Positions 27,003-37,113 are shown, counted from the first letter of the stretch. The stretch: 64,000 nucleotides of DNA from Bowmanella dokdonensis (GCF_017254865.1 NZ_JAFKCV010000012.1:1-64000); one strand, 5' to 3'. A program made the numbers and translations. The notes: generated from the letters alone by a model not told the origin.

Positions 27003-27019
27003 CCGCCCGGACCGGGCGG
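27003..27019. terminator. bidirectional GC-rich hairpin between convergent genes
   Basis: CCGCCCGG and CCGGGCGG are a near-perfect palindrome around one A in the 36-base gap between the convergent MscS and RND genes. It lacks a strong T run on either strand. A bidirectional terminator role is likely from position. Confidence 0.45.
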
Positions 27020-27031
27020 CCTGATTTGGCA

Positions 27032-30000
27032 TCAGCCTTCCTGAGCGCGGATCACCCGGCTGACCAGACGCTTGCTGTCGGCCACCATACTGGTGGTCTT
27101 GCGTCTGAGTTTGAGCAGTAAAAGATAGGCCAGGGGCACCAGAAACAGGCTGGTCATGGTTGAGAACAGCAATCCGCCGATAATGGCAATAGCCATGGGC
27201 GAGTAGGGCGGACCGTCGCCGCCTATCTGGGTGGAGCCCAGCGCCAGGGGCACCAGACCCAGCACTGTCGTGGCCACCGTCATCAGAATGGGACGTACCC
27301 GGCTCATACAGCCGTCGAGGATGGCGTCAGTCACCTTCATGCCTTCGTTGATAAGCTGATTGATGCGATCCACCAGTACTATACCGTTGTTGACCACTAT
27401 GCCCATCAGGATCAGCATTCCTATCATACCCATGATGGACATATTGGTACCGGTGACCAAAAAGGCCCAGAACACGCCGGTGAAGGAGAACAACAAGGAG
27501 GTGATCACCGCGGTGGGCAGCAGCAAAGATTCGAACAAGGCGGCCATCACCACATAAATCATACAGATGGCCAGTATCATGTTCATCTGCATCACGGCCT
27601 GAGCCTCATCCTGGCGGCGGAAACTGCCGTCGAAGGTCCAGCTGTAGCCACTGGGCAGACTGATATGCTCCATCACCTGCTTGATGCGTTCACGGGCCTG
27701 TTCCAGGGTGGTACCTTCTTCCAGGTTAGCGCCGATGCCCAGGGCCGTCTGGCGATAATAGCGACGGATCTGTGACAACCTGGGGGTGATGCTGATATCG
27801 GCGACCATATCCAGCGTCACATTCTGTGTTTGGTCACGCTTGATGGTCAGGCGTTTGAGTTCGTCCAGTGAATGTTGCAGTGACTCGTCAAACATCAGGC
27901 GGATATCCACCTCACCAGTTTCGCCGTGACGGAAGGTACGCAGATTGTTGCCGCGCAGGGCGGTGGTGACAACCTGGGCCACATTCTCCGCAGACAGCCC
28001 GAAGCGGAAGGCCTTCTGCCTGTCCACCCGGATCTGCAATTCTTCCTTCTGGCTGCTGATATCCGCCCGCACATCGGTCAGTCCTTCGATATTGCCCAGC
28101 ACCGGCACGATCTGATCGGCCACTTCCATCAGTACCTCCGAGCTTTGTCCAAGCAGGGTCAGACGCACGCCGCCCCCGCCCCCCTGGTTCCAGTTGAAGC
28201 TGGGCTCAGAGCGAACCATTTTCGGAAAATCCTTCTTGATCATCTCTTTGAGCTCTGCCTGGGTCAGTGGAATATCCTCATGCAGGGTCAGACCTGATAC
28301 CGCATGGCCGGTATTGTAATAACTGTATACCTGCTTGATATGGAAGCGCTCCTGATTGGTGTACAGGTACTCTTCCATCCGGTTAACCTCTTTCTCCACT
28401 TCCTCCAGGCTGAAATTTCCCTGGATATTGTAGTTAAGCCAAAGCTGATCGTTGGGGTTGTCGTTGTCCTCATCGCTGGTTACCACGCCCATGGGTATGG
28501 CGGTGGAAAGCAGAATCGCCACCGCGATCAAGGCGGTCTTTTTCTGGTGGCCCAGGGTCCATTCCAGCCCGCGGCGATACCAGGCACGCAGACGACTGGG
28601 TTTGCCTTCCACTACCTTGGGCCGGTGCTTAAGCCTGGTGGTCAACAGCGGGATCAGGGTCTGGGCAATCAGCAACGAGGCGAACAGCGAGATACAGATG
28701 GCAATGGCCACATGCTCCAGGAAAACGGTCACATCCACCTTGGTGCCCACTATATTGGGCAGAAACACGATGGCGGTAGTGGTAGTGCCGGCAATGACCG
28801 CCAGGCTCACCTTGCTGACCCCGGCCTTGGTGGCCTTGACGGGATCGGCTTCGGTTTCCCTTTCGTGGGCGATACTTTCGGTCACCACCACGGCGTTATC
28901 CACCAGCATACCCACCGCCAGCATCAGGCCCATCATGGACAGAATGTTCAGGCTGTAGCCCATAAAGTACATGCAGGCCAGGGTAATGCAGATGGCAAAA
29001 GGCACTGACAGCACCACAATAAAGGTAGTGGTGAACTGGCGCAGAAACAGATAGAGCACAAACACCGATAATCCGGCGCCGATCAGGCCCGCATCCAGCA
29101 GATCGCTCAGTGACGAGGTTACACTGTCAGCCTCGTCCTGCATGATAAACAGGTTGATACCACTGAAGGCAGGGTTGTCGTTGGCCTCATTCACCACTTT
29201 GAGCACGGCGTCGGACACTTCAACCAGGTTGCTGCCCGATTCACGGAAAATATTCAGGCCCACCGCATAAGTGCGGTCAAGGTGACGTCCCTCGGTTCGC
29301 CGGGGTGTTTCATAGTTAATATCGGCAATGTCTTTGAGGCGGATGCCCTGCTGGACCAGCAGGTCCTCAATCTCTTCCTTGCTGCGAAACTCACCCAGGG
29401 GATTCACCATTACCTTCTGATCCAGCTCGAAGAAATGGCCGGCGCTCATGGAGAAATTGGCATCCCGCAGGGTCTGGGTCAGCTTGGCTACATCGATGTG
29501 CAGGGCGGCGATGCGTTCGGCGTCCAGTCGCACCGAGATCTGCTTTTTCAGCACCCCGTACAGTTCCACCTTGGACACGCCGGCTACCCGCTCGATGGGC
29601 ATTTTCAGGTTGCGTTCCAACAGGTCATAGGCGTTGGACAGGTCACGCTCACTGGAGACCCGCAACTGGAAGATGGGCATGTCACTGGTGTTGAACTGAT
29701 AGACCAGGATACGTTCCACATCCGAGGGCAACAGGTGACGGATGGCGTCGACTTTTTCCCTGGCCTCGATGCTTTTGGCATTGAGGTTCTCGTCCCAGTC
29801 AAACTCCATATGGATCTCGGCATTGTCCTCGTTGGACACAGACGACAGCCGCTTGATCCCCGACATGGTGGCCAGGGCTTCTTCCACCGGCTTGGTGATC
29901 ATCTTTTCCACCTCGGCCGGGGTGGCGTCCTTGTAGGGCACTACCACCACCATTTCGGGGATATCGATGCCGGGGAATTTCTCCAGCGGCAGCAGCCGGC

Positions 30001-30109
30001 TGGCCAGCAGCCCCAGCAGCAGCATGGAGAAAAACAGCATGCAGACGGTCACCGGCTTGCGGATAGCGAAGCTGGCCAGGCTGGCGCCCAGGCTATCAAG
30101 CTTGTTCAT
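27032..30109 (-). CDS. RND efflux permease (second of a pair)
   Basis: This 1025-residue RND inner-membrane pump has the 12-helix, two-porter-loop layout. TM4 carries GLMLAVGMLVDNAVVV, where the aspartate is the proton-relay residue. GGAGG lies seven bases before the ATG. It overlaps the first RND gene by 14 bases, so their products are made together and may form a mixed trimer, as MdtB/MdtC do. It shares one adaptor (33418-34503); no outer-membrane channel gene is present. Family type (drug versus metal) is not clear; HAE-like drug efflux is more likely than HME. Confidence 0.93.
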   Translation of the reverse strand: MNKLDSLGASLASFAIRKPVTVCMLFFSMLLLGLLASRLLPLEKFPGIDIPEMVVVVPYKDATPAEVEKMITKPVEEALATMSGIKRLSSVSNEDNAEIHMEFDWDENLNAKSIEAREKVDAIRHLLPSDVERILVYQFNTSDMPIFQLRVSSERDLSNAYDLLERNLKMPIERVAGVSKVELYGVLKKQISVRLDAERIAALHIDVAKLTQTLRDANFSMSAGHFFELDQKVMVNPLGEFRSKEEIEDLLVQQGIRLKDIADINYETPRRTEGRHLDRTYAVGLNIFRESGSNLVEVSDAVLKVVNEANDNPAFSGINLFIMQDEADSVTSSLSDLLDAGLIGAGLSVFVLYLFLRQFTTTFIVVLSVPFAICITLACMYFMGYSLNILSMMGLMLAVGMLVDNAVVVTESIAHERETEADPVKATKAGVSKVSLAVIAGTTTTAIVFLPNIVGTKVDVTVFLEHVAIAICISLFASLLIAQTLIPLLTTRLKHRPKVVEGKPSRLRAWYRRGLEWTLGHQKKTALIAVAILLSTAIPMGVVTSDEDNDNPNDQLWLNYNIQGNFSLEEVEKEVNRMEEYLYTNQERFHIKQVYSYYNTGHAVSGLTLHEDIPLTQAELKEMIKKDFPKMVRSEPSFNWNQGGGGGVRLTLLGQSSEVLMEVADQIVPVLGNIEGLTDVRADISSQKEELQIRVDRQKAFRFGLSAENVAQVVTTALRGNNLRTFRHGETGEVDIRLMFDESLQHSLDELKRLTIKRDQTQNVTLDMVADISITPRLSQIRRYYRQTALGIGANLEEGTTLEQARERIKQVMEHISLPSGYSWTFDGSFRRQDEAQAVMQMNMILAICMIYVVMAALFESLLLPTAVITSLLFSFTGVFWAFLVTGTNMSIMGMIGMLILMGIVVNNGIVLVDRINQLINEGMKVTDAILDGCMSRVRPILMTVATTVLGLVPLALGSTQIGGDGPPYSPMAIAIIGGLLFSTMTSLFLVPLAYLLLLKLRRKTTSMVADSKRLVSRVIRAQEG

Positions 30110-33100
30110 GGCTTACCTCCATTGCGGCCTGCGGCTCGAACCGCTTGCGATCAAACAGGCTGTACAGCACAGGAATGAGCAACAAAGTCAGGACGGTGGC
30201 AAAGAGTAGTCCCCAGATCACCGTCACCGCCATGGGGGTGCGGATTTCCGCCCCTTCGCCCAGGCCGATGGCCATGGGCAACAGACCTAGTGTGGTGGTA
30301 AGTGTGGTCATCAGAATCGGACGCAGGCGGGAGCGGGCAGCCTCGAAGATGGCCTCCTGCTTGTCGGTACCGGACTCCCGCAACTGGTTAATCCTGTCCA
30401 CCAGCACGATGGCGTTATTGACCACAATACCGGCCAGCATAATCAGGCCGATAAACACCACTACGCTGATATTGGTGCCGGAGAGGAACAGGCCGTAGAT
30501 GGAGCCGGCACAGGCCAAAGGCACGGTAAAGAGTATCAAAAACGGATGCAGCAGGGACTCGAACTGCGAGGCCATCACCAGATAGACCATAAAGACGGCC
30601 AGCAGCAAGGCGAACTTCAGGGAGTCGAAGGACACCTGCATTTCTTCGTTCTGGCCGGCAATACGGGCCTGCATGCTGAAAGGCAGGTTCATGTCACGCA
30701 GGATCTGGCGGGCATCCGTTACCGCTTCGCCCAAATCCCCAAAGGCCAGGTTGGCGGAGATAACGGCGACACGCTCCTGGCCGACCCGGGTGATCTCACT
30801 GGGACCGATGGAACTGCGGATTTCGGCCACCGCGTGCAGCGGTATGGCCGGGTTCTGGCCGGGGTTGATGATCATCTGGGCGATGTCTTCGGTCGAGTCG
30901 CGTTGCTGTTCCTGGGTACGCACCAGAATGTCCACCTTGCGATCGTCGATGGCATAGCGGCTGGCCACCTCTCCGCCTACTTTGGCGGCGATCAGCTTGG
31001 ATACATCGGCCGCCGACAGGCCAAGCTGGGCAAGCTTGGCATGATTGAACTGGATCTTCAGCTCAGGGTGACCCGCCTGCAAGGTGGATTTGACGTCGGC
31101 AAAGCGATCATTGGCCTCCAGCATGGACACCAACTTGTCAGATTGTCTGGTCAGCATGGCCAGATCGTAACCGGCAATCTGGATCTCCAGCGGAGTGGAA
31201 AAACTGAACATCTCAGGCTTGCCAAACTTGGCGGTGACGCCGGCCTGGGTGCGCAGGTAGTCGCGCATGGCGCTCATAACCGCTTCCTCGTCCTGCGGAG
31301 TGCTGCCGGGTTGCATCACTACATTCAGCTTGCCCCAGTAATCGCCGCCCTGGCCGGGGGAGGCGTTCATCAGGCTGCCCGTGCCAGCCAGGGAGTAGGT
31401 ACGGGCCACCTTGTCCTGCCCAGCGGTAAAGTCGGCCAGCTCTTCGAGCACCTTGTCGGTGGTTTCCAGCTTGGCGCCGGTGGGCAGGGTGACTTCGGCA
31501 TAGAACTCACCCTGGGACATGGGGGGAATCAGCTCCACGCCCAGTCTTGGCAACAACAACAAAGAGGCCAGTGACACCCCCACAATCGCCACCAACACCG
31601 TCAGACGCTGTTGCAGGGCGCTTGCCAACAGGCGTTCATAGCCGCTGGCAATCCAGTTGAAGCTCTTGTCGAAGGCCCAGATCAGCGGGCCCAGCAGCAG
31701 GCCAAACAGCTTACGCGCACTGCGGCTTACCAGTACCAGCAGGCTGCTGATGAAAAGTGTCAGGAAATAAATCAGCTTGCCAATGGCTTTGAACAGCATA
31801 CGAAACGGCCAGACCAGGTAATACAGCACCAGGCCCAGCTTGTGAGTGGGTTTGCGGGTGGCCGTGCTGGGACCCAGATCCAGTGGCTGACTCTCCTCGT
31901 GGCTGGCGACGGTTTTGTCCCGGGCGGCCAGCATGGGGATCTGGGTCAGTGCCACCACCAGCGAGGCGCCAAGGGCAAAGGTCACGGTCAGGGCCTGGTC
32001 GCTGAACAACTGCCCGGCGATGCCCTCCACAAACACCAGGGGGAAGAATACCGCCATGGTGGTCAGGGTGGAGGCGACGATGGCATTAGACACTTCCTTG
32101 GTGCCCTCGGCGGCGGCTGCATGGGGTTTGGCGCCAAGCTTCTTGCGCCTGTCGATGTTCTCCAGCACCACGATGCTGTTATCCACCAACAGCCCGATAG
32201 CCAGGGCAATGCCGCCCAGGCTCATGATATTCAGGCTGATGTCATTGGCGTACATCAGGTTGAAGGTGGCGATAATGGACACCGGAATACTGATGGAGAT
32301 AATCAGGGTCGGCCAGATGTTCTGCAGAAACAGGTAGAGAATGAACATGGCCAGGACGCCGCCGATAATGGCCGCGGATTTCACCTCGTCGATGGCGCTG
32401 GCGATAAACAGGGACTGGTCATAGACCTTCTGCAGTTTGTACTGGGAAGGGACCTCTTTTTCGATCTCTTTGAGGCGTTTGGCCACATTCTGCGCCACCT
32501 GCACCGTATTGGCGTCGCCCTCCTTGTAAATAGCGATTTCCACCCCTTCAAAGCCGCCGAAGCGGGTAATTGAGGTGCGTTCCTTGTGGCTGTCATGGAC
32601 CTCGGCAATATCCCCCAGGCGGATATTGCGGCCTTCCACCGTGGCAATAAAGAGGTCGCGCATTTCATCCAGGGTCTGGAACTGGTTGAGGGTCCGCACC
32701 AGGTATTCGCGGCTGCCGTCCTCCACCCGACCGCCTGAGGTATTGACGTTCTCGGCCTTGAGACGACTGATAACCTGGTCAATCTTGATATTCAACTGGC
32801 TGGCCTTGTCCTGGTTGATCAGCACCTGGATTTCGTTTTCCAGGCCACCGCCGACCCGCACGGACGCCACGCCGTTGACTGACTCCAGTTTGCGCTTGAA
32901 GTCTTCCTCGGCATAGGTACGCAGACGTTTGATGGCATCCTGGTTCAGTGGTGTGGCAGCGTCGTCACTGCTGCCCAGGCCAAAGCGCAAAACTGGATCC
33001 ATGTTGGGGTTGAAGCGCAGCAGCAGGGGCTTTTTCACATCCAGCGGCAGTTGCAGTATGTCCAGTTTTTCCCGCACATCCAGACTGGCCAGATCCATCT

Positions 33101-33398
33101 CCGTGCCCCATTCAAATTCCAGCACTACGTCGGACTGACCGGCCTTGGACGTAGAGGTAACAGTACGTACGCCTTTGACCACGCCTATGGCTTCTTCCAC
33201 AGGTTTGGACACCAGTTGTTCTACCTCGCCCGGGGCGGCGCCCTGATAGTCGGTACGAATGGTCAGGGTGGGGTAGGACAGTTCCGGCAACAGGTTCAGG
33301 GCCAGCCTGGACAATGACACCATACCGAACAGCAGAATGGCGAAGGTGAACATCCACACTGTAACCGGCCGTTTTACGGCAATATCGACAACACTCAT
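30096..33398 (-). CDS. RND efflux permease (first of a pair) with central insertion
   Basis: This 1100-residue RND pump is about 60-70 residues longer than usual because of an extra segment near residues 510-600, between the two halves. It holds at least two additional hydrophobic stretches (LGLVLYYLVWPFRMLFKAI and IYFLTLFISSLLVLV). TM4 shows GIALAIGLLVDNSIVV with the relay aspartate. The gene follows the adaptor gene by 19 bases and overlaps the next RND gene by 14. Together the three form an efflux operon. Substrate unknown. Confidence 0.93.
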   Translation of the reverse strand: MSVVDIAVKRPVTVWMFTFAILLFGMVSLSRLALNLLPELSYPTLTIRTDYQGAAPGEVEQLVSKPVEEAIGVVKGVRTVTSTSKAGQSDVVLEFEWGTEMDLASLDVREKLDILQLPLDVKKPLLLRFNPNMDPVLRFGLGSSDDAATPLNQDAIKRLRTYAEEDFKRKLESVNGVASVRVGGGLENEIQVLINQDKASQLNIKIDQVISRLKAENVNTSGGRVEDGSREYLVRTLNQFQTLDEMRDLFIATVEGRNIRLGDIAEVHDSHKERTSITRFGGFEGVEIAIYKEGDANTVQVAQNVAKRLKEIEKEVPSQYKLQKVYDQSLFIASAIDEVKSAAIIGGVLAMFILYLFLQNIWPTLIISISIPVSIIATFNLMYANDISLNIMSLGGIALAIGLLVDNSIVVLENIDRRKKLGAKPHAAAAEGTKEVSNAIVASTLTTMAVFFPLVFVEGIAGQLFSDQALTVTFALGASLVVALTQIPMLAARDKTVASHEESQPLDLGPSTATRKPTHKLGLVLYYLVWPFRMLFKAIGKLIYFLTLFISSLLVLVSRSARKLFGLLLGPLIWAFDKSFNWIASGYERLLASALQQRLTVLVAIVGVSLASLLLLPRLGVELIPPMSQGEFYAEVTLPTGAKLETTDKVLEELADFTAGQDKVARTYSLAGTGSLMNASPGQGGDYWGKLNVVMQPGSTPQDEEAVMSAMRDYLRTQAGVTAKFGKPEMFSFSTPLEIQIAGYDLAMLTRQSDKLVSMLEANDRFADVKSTLQAGHPELKIQFNHAKLAQLGLSAADVSKLIAAKVGGEVASRYAIDDRKVDILVRTQEQQRDSTEDIAQMIINPGQNPAIPLHAVAEIRSSIGPSEITRVGQERVAVISANLAFGDLGEAVTDARQILRDMNLPFSMQARIAGQNEEMQVSFDSLKFALLLAVFMVYLVMASQFESLLHPFLILFTVPLACAGSIYGLFLSGTNISVVVFIGLIMLAGIVVNNAIVLVDRINQLRESGTDKQEAIFEAARSRLRPILMTTLTTTLGLLPMAIGLGEGAEIRTPMAVTVIWGLLFATVLTLLLIPVLYSLFDRKRFEPQAAMEVSHEQA

Positions 33399-33417
33399 GA
33401 TCTTATCCTATGCCGGT

Positions 33418-34503
33418 TCAGCTTTTGGCCAGTTCGACCTGATTAACTACTTCAACAGGGGCCTTGTCTTTGAGGTTGTGATGACCGGTGATCACCACCT
33501 GCTCAGAGCCGTTCAGACCTTCCAGCACCTCGATCATGTCCCCTTCGGCATAACCGGTGCGTACCTGGACCTTCTCGGCGACGCCGTCCTTGACCACAAA
33601 CACATTGGTTTTGTCGTCAATGTTCAGAACCGCCTGGCGTGGCAGCAAGGTGGCATTCTGGTGGGTGTCGTAGTTCAGCTTGACCTGGGCAAACATACCG
33701 GCTTTGAGGTTGTTGTCATCGTTGGGCACGCGCAGGGTGACCTTGAAAGTACCGGTCTTGGCATCGATAACCGGGCTGATACGTTCCACCAGGGCGTTGA
33801 CCTGGCCGTTGCCCAGGGCTGTGATGCTCAGGGTCGCAGCTTGTTCGTTATGCACGCGGGGCAGTTCTTTTTCCGGCAGGTGCACCACGCCGTACAGGTC
33901 TTTTTGCTGCACTATATGGAACATGCGCTCACGCTGGAAGGATTCGGTCAGGTTACCCACCTTAGCGTTACGCTCGGCGATAAAACCGGCGATAGGTGCG
34001 CGGATGGTGGTCTCGGACAAATCCAGCTTGGCCAGCTCCAGATCCGCCTTGGCCGCATCGAAAGCGGCGGTCAGCTTGTCAAAGGCGTCGTCACTGACCA
34101 GTTTCTTGGCATACATGTCACGCACCTTGCTCAGTTCCTTTTCCAGTCCGGTCAGGTTGGCTTCGGCTCTCTTGAGGTTCAGGATATAGCGTTCGGTCTC
34201 CAGGCGGGCCAACACCTGGCCTTTTTCCACATAGTCCCCTTCCTCCACCAGGATCTCGTGGATGATGCCCGACGCCCGGGCGACCACGAAGGCCTCTTCC
34301 TTGGCTTCCAGGATGGCGGTGGTGGCGTAGTTGGAGGAGATGGCGCCCTGGCGCAGTGAAGCCACTTCAACCGGAATGGAGATCACTTCGGCTTTTTTTG
34401 CATCACTGGCGGCAGTGGCTTCGGCACCGTTGCAGCCAGTCAGCAGTGCCGTACCGGACAACATGGCGCAGACAAGCAATGGTTTAATCATTTTGGTTTG
34501 CAT
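33418..34503 (-). CDS. RND efflux lipoprotein adaptor (membrane fusion protein)
   Basis: This protein of 361 residues starts at MQTKMIKPLLVCAMLSG (34503, GGAG four to five bases upstream) and has a lipobox LLTGC, so it is anchored in the inner membrane by lipid. The layout is a lipoyl half, an alpha-hairpin (about 95-160), the second lipoyl half and a beta-barrel, with APIAGFIAERNAKVG marking the second lipoyl half. It links the two RND pumps to a TolC-type channel encoded elsewhere. It is the first gene of the operon. Confidence 0.9.
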   Translation of the reverse strand: MQTKMIKPLLVCAMLSGTALLTGCNGAEATAASDAKKAEVISIPVEVASLRQGAISSNYATTAILEAKEEAFVVARASGIIHEILVEEGDYVEKGQVLARLETERYILNLKRAEANLTGLEKELSKVRDMYAKKLVSDDAFDKLTAAFDAAKADLELAKLDLSETTIRAPIAGFIAERNAKVGNLTESFQRERMFHIVQQKDLYGVVHLPEKELPRVHNEQAATLSITALGNGQVNALVERISPVIDAKTGTFKVTLRVPNDDNNLKAGMFAQVKLNYDTHQNATLLPRQAVLNIDDKTNVFVVKDGVAEKVQVRTGYAEGDMIEVLEGLNGSEQVVITGHHNLKDKAPVEVVNQVELAKS

Positions 34504-34821
34504 AACTCTCCCCTGAGATGTAACTGTTTTATTCGACAGCAATTTAAGCTGATTGCCTTTCTTGTGCATCCACCGTGCCATTCATTAAAATCCTTATAAA
34601 ACAATGGGATAATAAGTTGTCGAGGAAGTATCCCGGCGGCATTATGCTAATAGTGGCGAATCTGACTAACCTGTTGGTCTATTTGGTAACTGACTGATCT
34701 GTCATTGAATACACCGATCCTAGTGCAGCGAGGCCGCCGAGGGACAGCAACCATTTGTAAGAAAGTGTGCTTTGGGGGCTAAACTAGTTGTCTGTTCAAC
34801 GAGACAAACCAAGGGGGGCCA
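34504..34821. other. gene-free region between the RND operon and a small gene
   Basis: The gap holds no coding frame that I can support. It must contain the leftward promoter of the RND operon and the rightward promoter for the gene at 34822. An imperfect inverted pattern at 34658-34700 (TGACTAACC ... GGTAACTGACTG) might bind a regulator, but the arms do not match well enough to call. Confidence 0.4.
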
Positions 34822-35007
34822 ATGATCACCAGAAAGCGCTGGACCGAAATTATGCGGGTGTCGGGTATGGATGAGGAGGCCATGAAAAACTGGCACCGGC
34901 ATTTTGAACTGATGGAGCCTGATGCCCATCAGGAGTTCCTCGAACTGCTGCAAATCCCGGAAGAGGAAATCGAACAGATCCGTCAGTGGGCCAAGCACCA
35001 ACCTTAA
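34822..35007 (+). CDS. small helical protein resembling a MerR-regulator tail domain
   Basis: This 61-residue protein (TRKRWTEIMRVSGMDEEAM, then HFELMEPDAHQEFLELLQIPEEEIEQIRQW) is acidic, all-helical and has no membrane segment. I recall the same pattern at the C-terminus of some MerR-family regulators, where it follows the DNA-binding domain; here it stands alone with its own GGGGGG sequence before the ATG. Whether it binds a ligand or another regulator is unknown. Confidence 0.55.
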   Translation: MITRKRWTEIMRVSGMDEEAMKNWHRHFELMEPDAHQEFLELLQIPEEEIEQIRQWAKHQP

Positions 35008-35116
35008 GTCTCTGTGGTTAAATTCTTATCTTATGGCCGGATTGGCATATTGCGCGTCCTTTCGGTCATAGCGTGCCGGTTGTATAGTGCCTCTGAGATT
35101 TAACCGGGAGGGGTAT

Positions 35117-36076
35117 ATGAAAACCATCGGCATTTTAGTCTATGACCAGATCCAGGCGGTGGATCTGGCCGTGGCCCTGGATACCTTCGGCCAGGTCAAT
35201 GAAGAGCTTAAAAAACTGGGCCGGGAACCCTTTTACCGCCTGCTGACCCTGGGCCTGCATACGCAGAGCGTGAAAGCTGAATATGGTCTTTCCCTGCAGG
35301 CAGAATTCAGCCTGGATCTGGTCCCAAAGCTGGATTATCTGATCATCCCCGGTGGGGCAGGGGCCAGGGTGCTGAGCAAGAACCCGCAGGTGCTGGATTG
35401 GATCAGGACGCAAAGCCCCAGCCTTCAGCGCCTGCTGACCATCTGTACCGGCGCCTTTTTGCTTGCCGCGACAGGGCTGATGGCGGGCAAAAAGCTCTGT
35501 ACCCACTGGCGCTTTGCCCAGGCATTACAAGCCGCCTATCCCGATACCAAAGTGGATGCCACAGCCCTGTATGTGAATGATGGCAAGTTTTATTCCTCCG
35601 GCGGCATGACTTCGGGTATTGATCTTTGCCTGGCGGTAATAGAGGAGGATCTGGGCCTGAATATAGCGCAGACCGTGGCCCAGGAGTTGGTCATGTATCT
35701 GCGCAGAAACGGCGACCAGTCTCAGTATTCTCGTCCCCTGACCGTCCAGAACAGCGAGGAAAAGCGTTTTGTGCAGTTACAGCAATGGCTGCTGGACAAT
35801 CTGCACCGGCCAATCGGTCTTGCGGATATGGCCGATAAAATGGCCATGAGCGAGCGGCACTTTCGCCGCCTGTTCAGGGAAAAGTTTGCTCTGCCCCCCA
35901 GCCAGTATCTGGAACAATTGCGCCTGGACAAGGCCAGAAGCCTGCTGTTGTGTGACGGCTACAATCTGCAGCGGGTCTGTGAGGCCATCGGCTTTGCCAG
36001 CACCAGCAGCTTTGGCAGGCTGTTTAAGCAGAAGTTTGGCTGTACTCCGCTGGAGTACAGCAGGCGCTTTACCTGA
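35117..36076 (+). CDS. GlxA-type AraC-family regulator (DJ-1/PfpI + AraC HTH)
   Basis: This 319-residue protein has an N-terminal DJ-1/PfpI-like domain (residues 1 to about 185) with the cysteine elbow TICTGAFLLAATGLMAGKK, and a C-terminal AraC domain (about 220-319) with two helix-turn-helix motifs (GLADMADKMAMSERHFRRLFRE and LQRVCEAIGFASTSSFGRLFK). GlxA-type proteins act as activators of catabolic or stress genes. The ATG at 35117 follows GGGAGGGG by three to five bases. It may regulate the phzF-like gene downstream; that is unproven. Confidence 0.9.
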   Translation: MKTIGILVYDQIQAVDLAVALDTFGQVNEELKKLGREPFYRLLTLGLHTQSVKAEYGLSLQAEFSLDLVPKLDYLIIPGGAGARVLSKNPQVLDWIRTQSPSLQRLLTICTGAFLLAATGLMAGKKLCTHWRFAQALQAAYPDTKVDATALYVNDGKFYSSGGMTSGIDLCLAVIEEDLGLNIAQTVAQELVMYLRRNGDQSQYSRPLTVQNSEEKRFVQLQQWLLDNLHRPIGLADMADKMAMSERHFRRLFREKFALPPSQYLEQLRLDKARSLLLCDGYNLQRVCEAIGFASTSSFGRLFKQKFGCTPLEYSRRFT

Positions 36077-36233
36077 TAGATCCAAGGAGGCCTGAACAAA
36101 GTGGCTCAGCATGTCAGGGATAAAAGCAGCATGGTTAAGTAAAACTTATCTGAAACGGCGGATTTTATTGTTTGTCAGCCGTTTCGAACCTGCCGATAAT
36201 TTCGCTCAGACAACTATCTGAGCGGAGAACAGT

Positions 36234-37073
36234 ATGAGTGAGTTGGAGATCAGGAAGTATGCGGCCTTTTCCTATCAGGGCGAAGGCGGGAATCCGGCCG
36301 GGGTGGCCCTGGTGGAAGAGTTCCCTGCAGATGAAGTAATGATGCGCATCGCCGCCGAGGTTGGCTTTTCCGAGACGGTCTTTGCAAAACGTACAGAAGG
36401 AGGCTTTCGGGTAAGGTATTTTTCGCCTGACAGCGAAGTGGATTTTTGCGGGCATGCCACCCTGGCGCTGGGTTTTGCGCTATTTGAACAGTTTGGCGCA
36501 GGTGAATATGCCCTGGCCCTGAATCATGCCCGGATCCAGGTGGCAACAGACAACGAGGGTAAAGTTACCCTGAGCTCCCCCTCCACCCACAGCCGCGCCC
36601 TGCCCAGTGATCAGAAGGCCCGCTATCAGGCGTTGTTCGGCCTGTATGCGGAGGATCTGAACGACGCCATCCCCATGGCCATCGGCAACGGCGGTAATGA
36701 TCATCTGGTTATCGCTCTTAACTCCAGGCAGAAGCTGGCGCAGATGGCTTATGACTTCGAAAAAGCCAAGGTCGCCATGCAACAGGACAAACTGGTCACA
36801 GTGGCCTTGCTTTACCGGGAGTCGGCCGGGCTTATCCATATCCGCAATGCTTTTGCCTTTGGCGGCGTCTACGAGGACCCGGCCACCGGTGCGGCCGCCG
36901 CGGCGGTCACCGGGTACCTGCGCGATTTGGGCAAGCTTGACTTTAAAAACGGCACGGCCAGTATTGAGTACCGTCAGGGCTTCGATATGGGCACGCCCTG
37001 CGTGCTGGAAGTCACAGCCGGCGAAGAAAAGGGCGGTTCGGTGCTGATCTCAGGTTGGGTGCGTCAGCTCTGA
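36234..37073 (+). CDS. PhzF-family isomerase
   Basis: This 279-residue protein has the PhzF fold motifs: FSYQGEGGNPAGVALV near the start, GFSETVFA with the catalytic-type glutamate, VDFCGHATLALGFAL, and the repeat-half match DPATGAAAAAVTGYL. PhzF itself isomerises a dihydroxyanthranilate in phenazine synthesis; most relatives, as here without phenazine genes, have unknown substrates. The distance to the regulator is about 160 bases. The stop lies in a nested inverted repeat. Confidence 0.9.
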   Translation: MSELEIRKYAAFSYQGEGGNPAGVALVEEFPADEVMMRIAAEVGFSETVFAKRTEGGFRVRYFSPDSEVDFCGHATLALGFALFEQFGAGEYALALNHARIQVATDNEGKVTLSSPSTHSRALPSDQKARYQALFGLYAEDLNDAIPMAIGNGGNDHLVIALNSRQKLAQMAYDFEKAKVAMQQDKLVTVALLYRESAGLIHIRNAFAFGGVYEDPATGAAAAAVTGYLRDLGKLDFKNGTASIEYRQGFDMGTPCVLEVTAGEEKGGSVLISGWVRQL

Positions 37074-37113
37074 TCTCCAGGTAGGGTCCACTTCAGTGGA
37101 CGACTAAGATCAG
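37070..37113. terminator. nested inverted repeat at the end of the PhzF-like gene
   Basis: CTGATCT (37070-37076) pairs with AGATCAG (37107-37113), and inside them GTCCACT pairs with AGTGGAC around a two-base loop. The outer arm includes the phzF stop codon. No T run follows the stem, so a terminator function is likely but not typical; it could also protect the 3' end. Confidence 0.4.

Noticed and set aside
34658-34700. A possible TetR-type operator before the RND operon
   Set aside because: The arms match poorly, and no regulator gene lies next to the operon.
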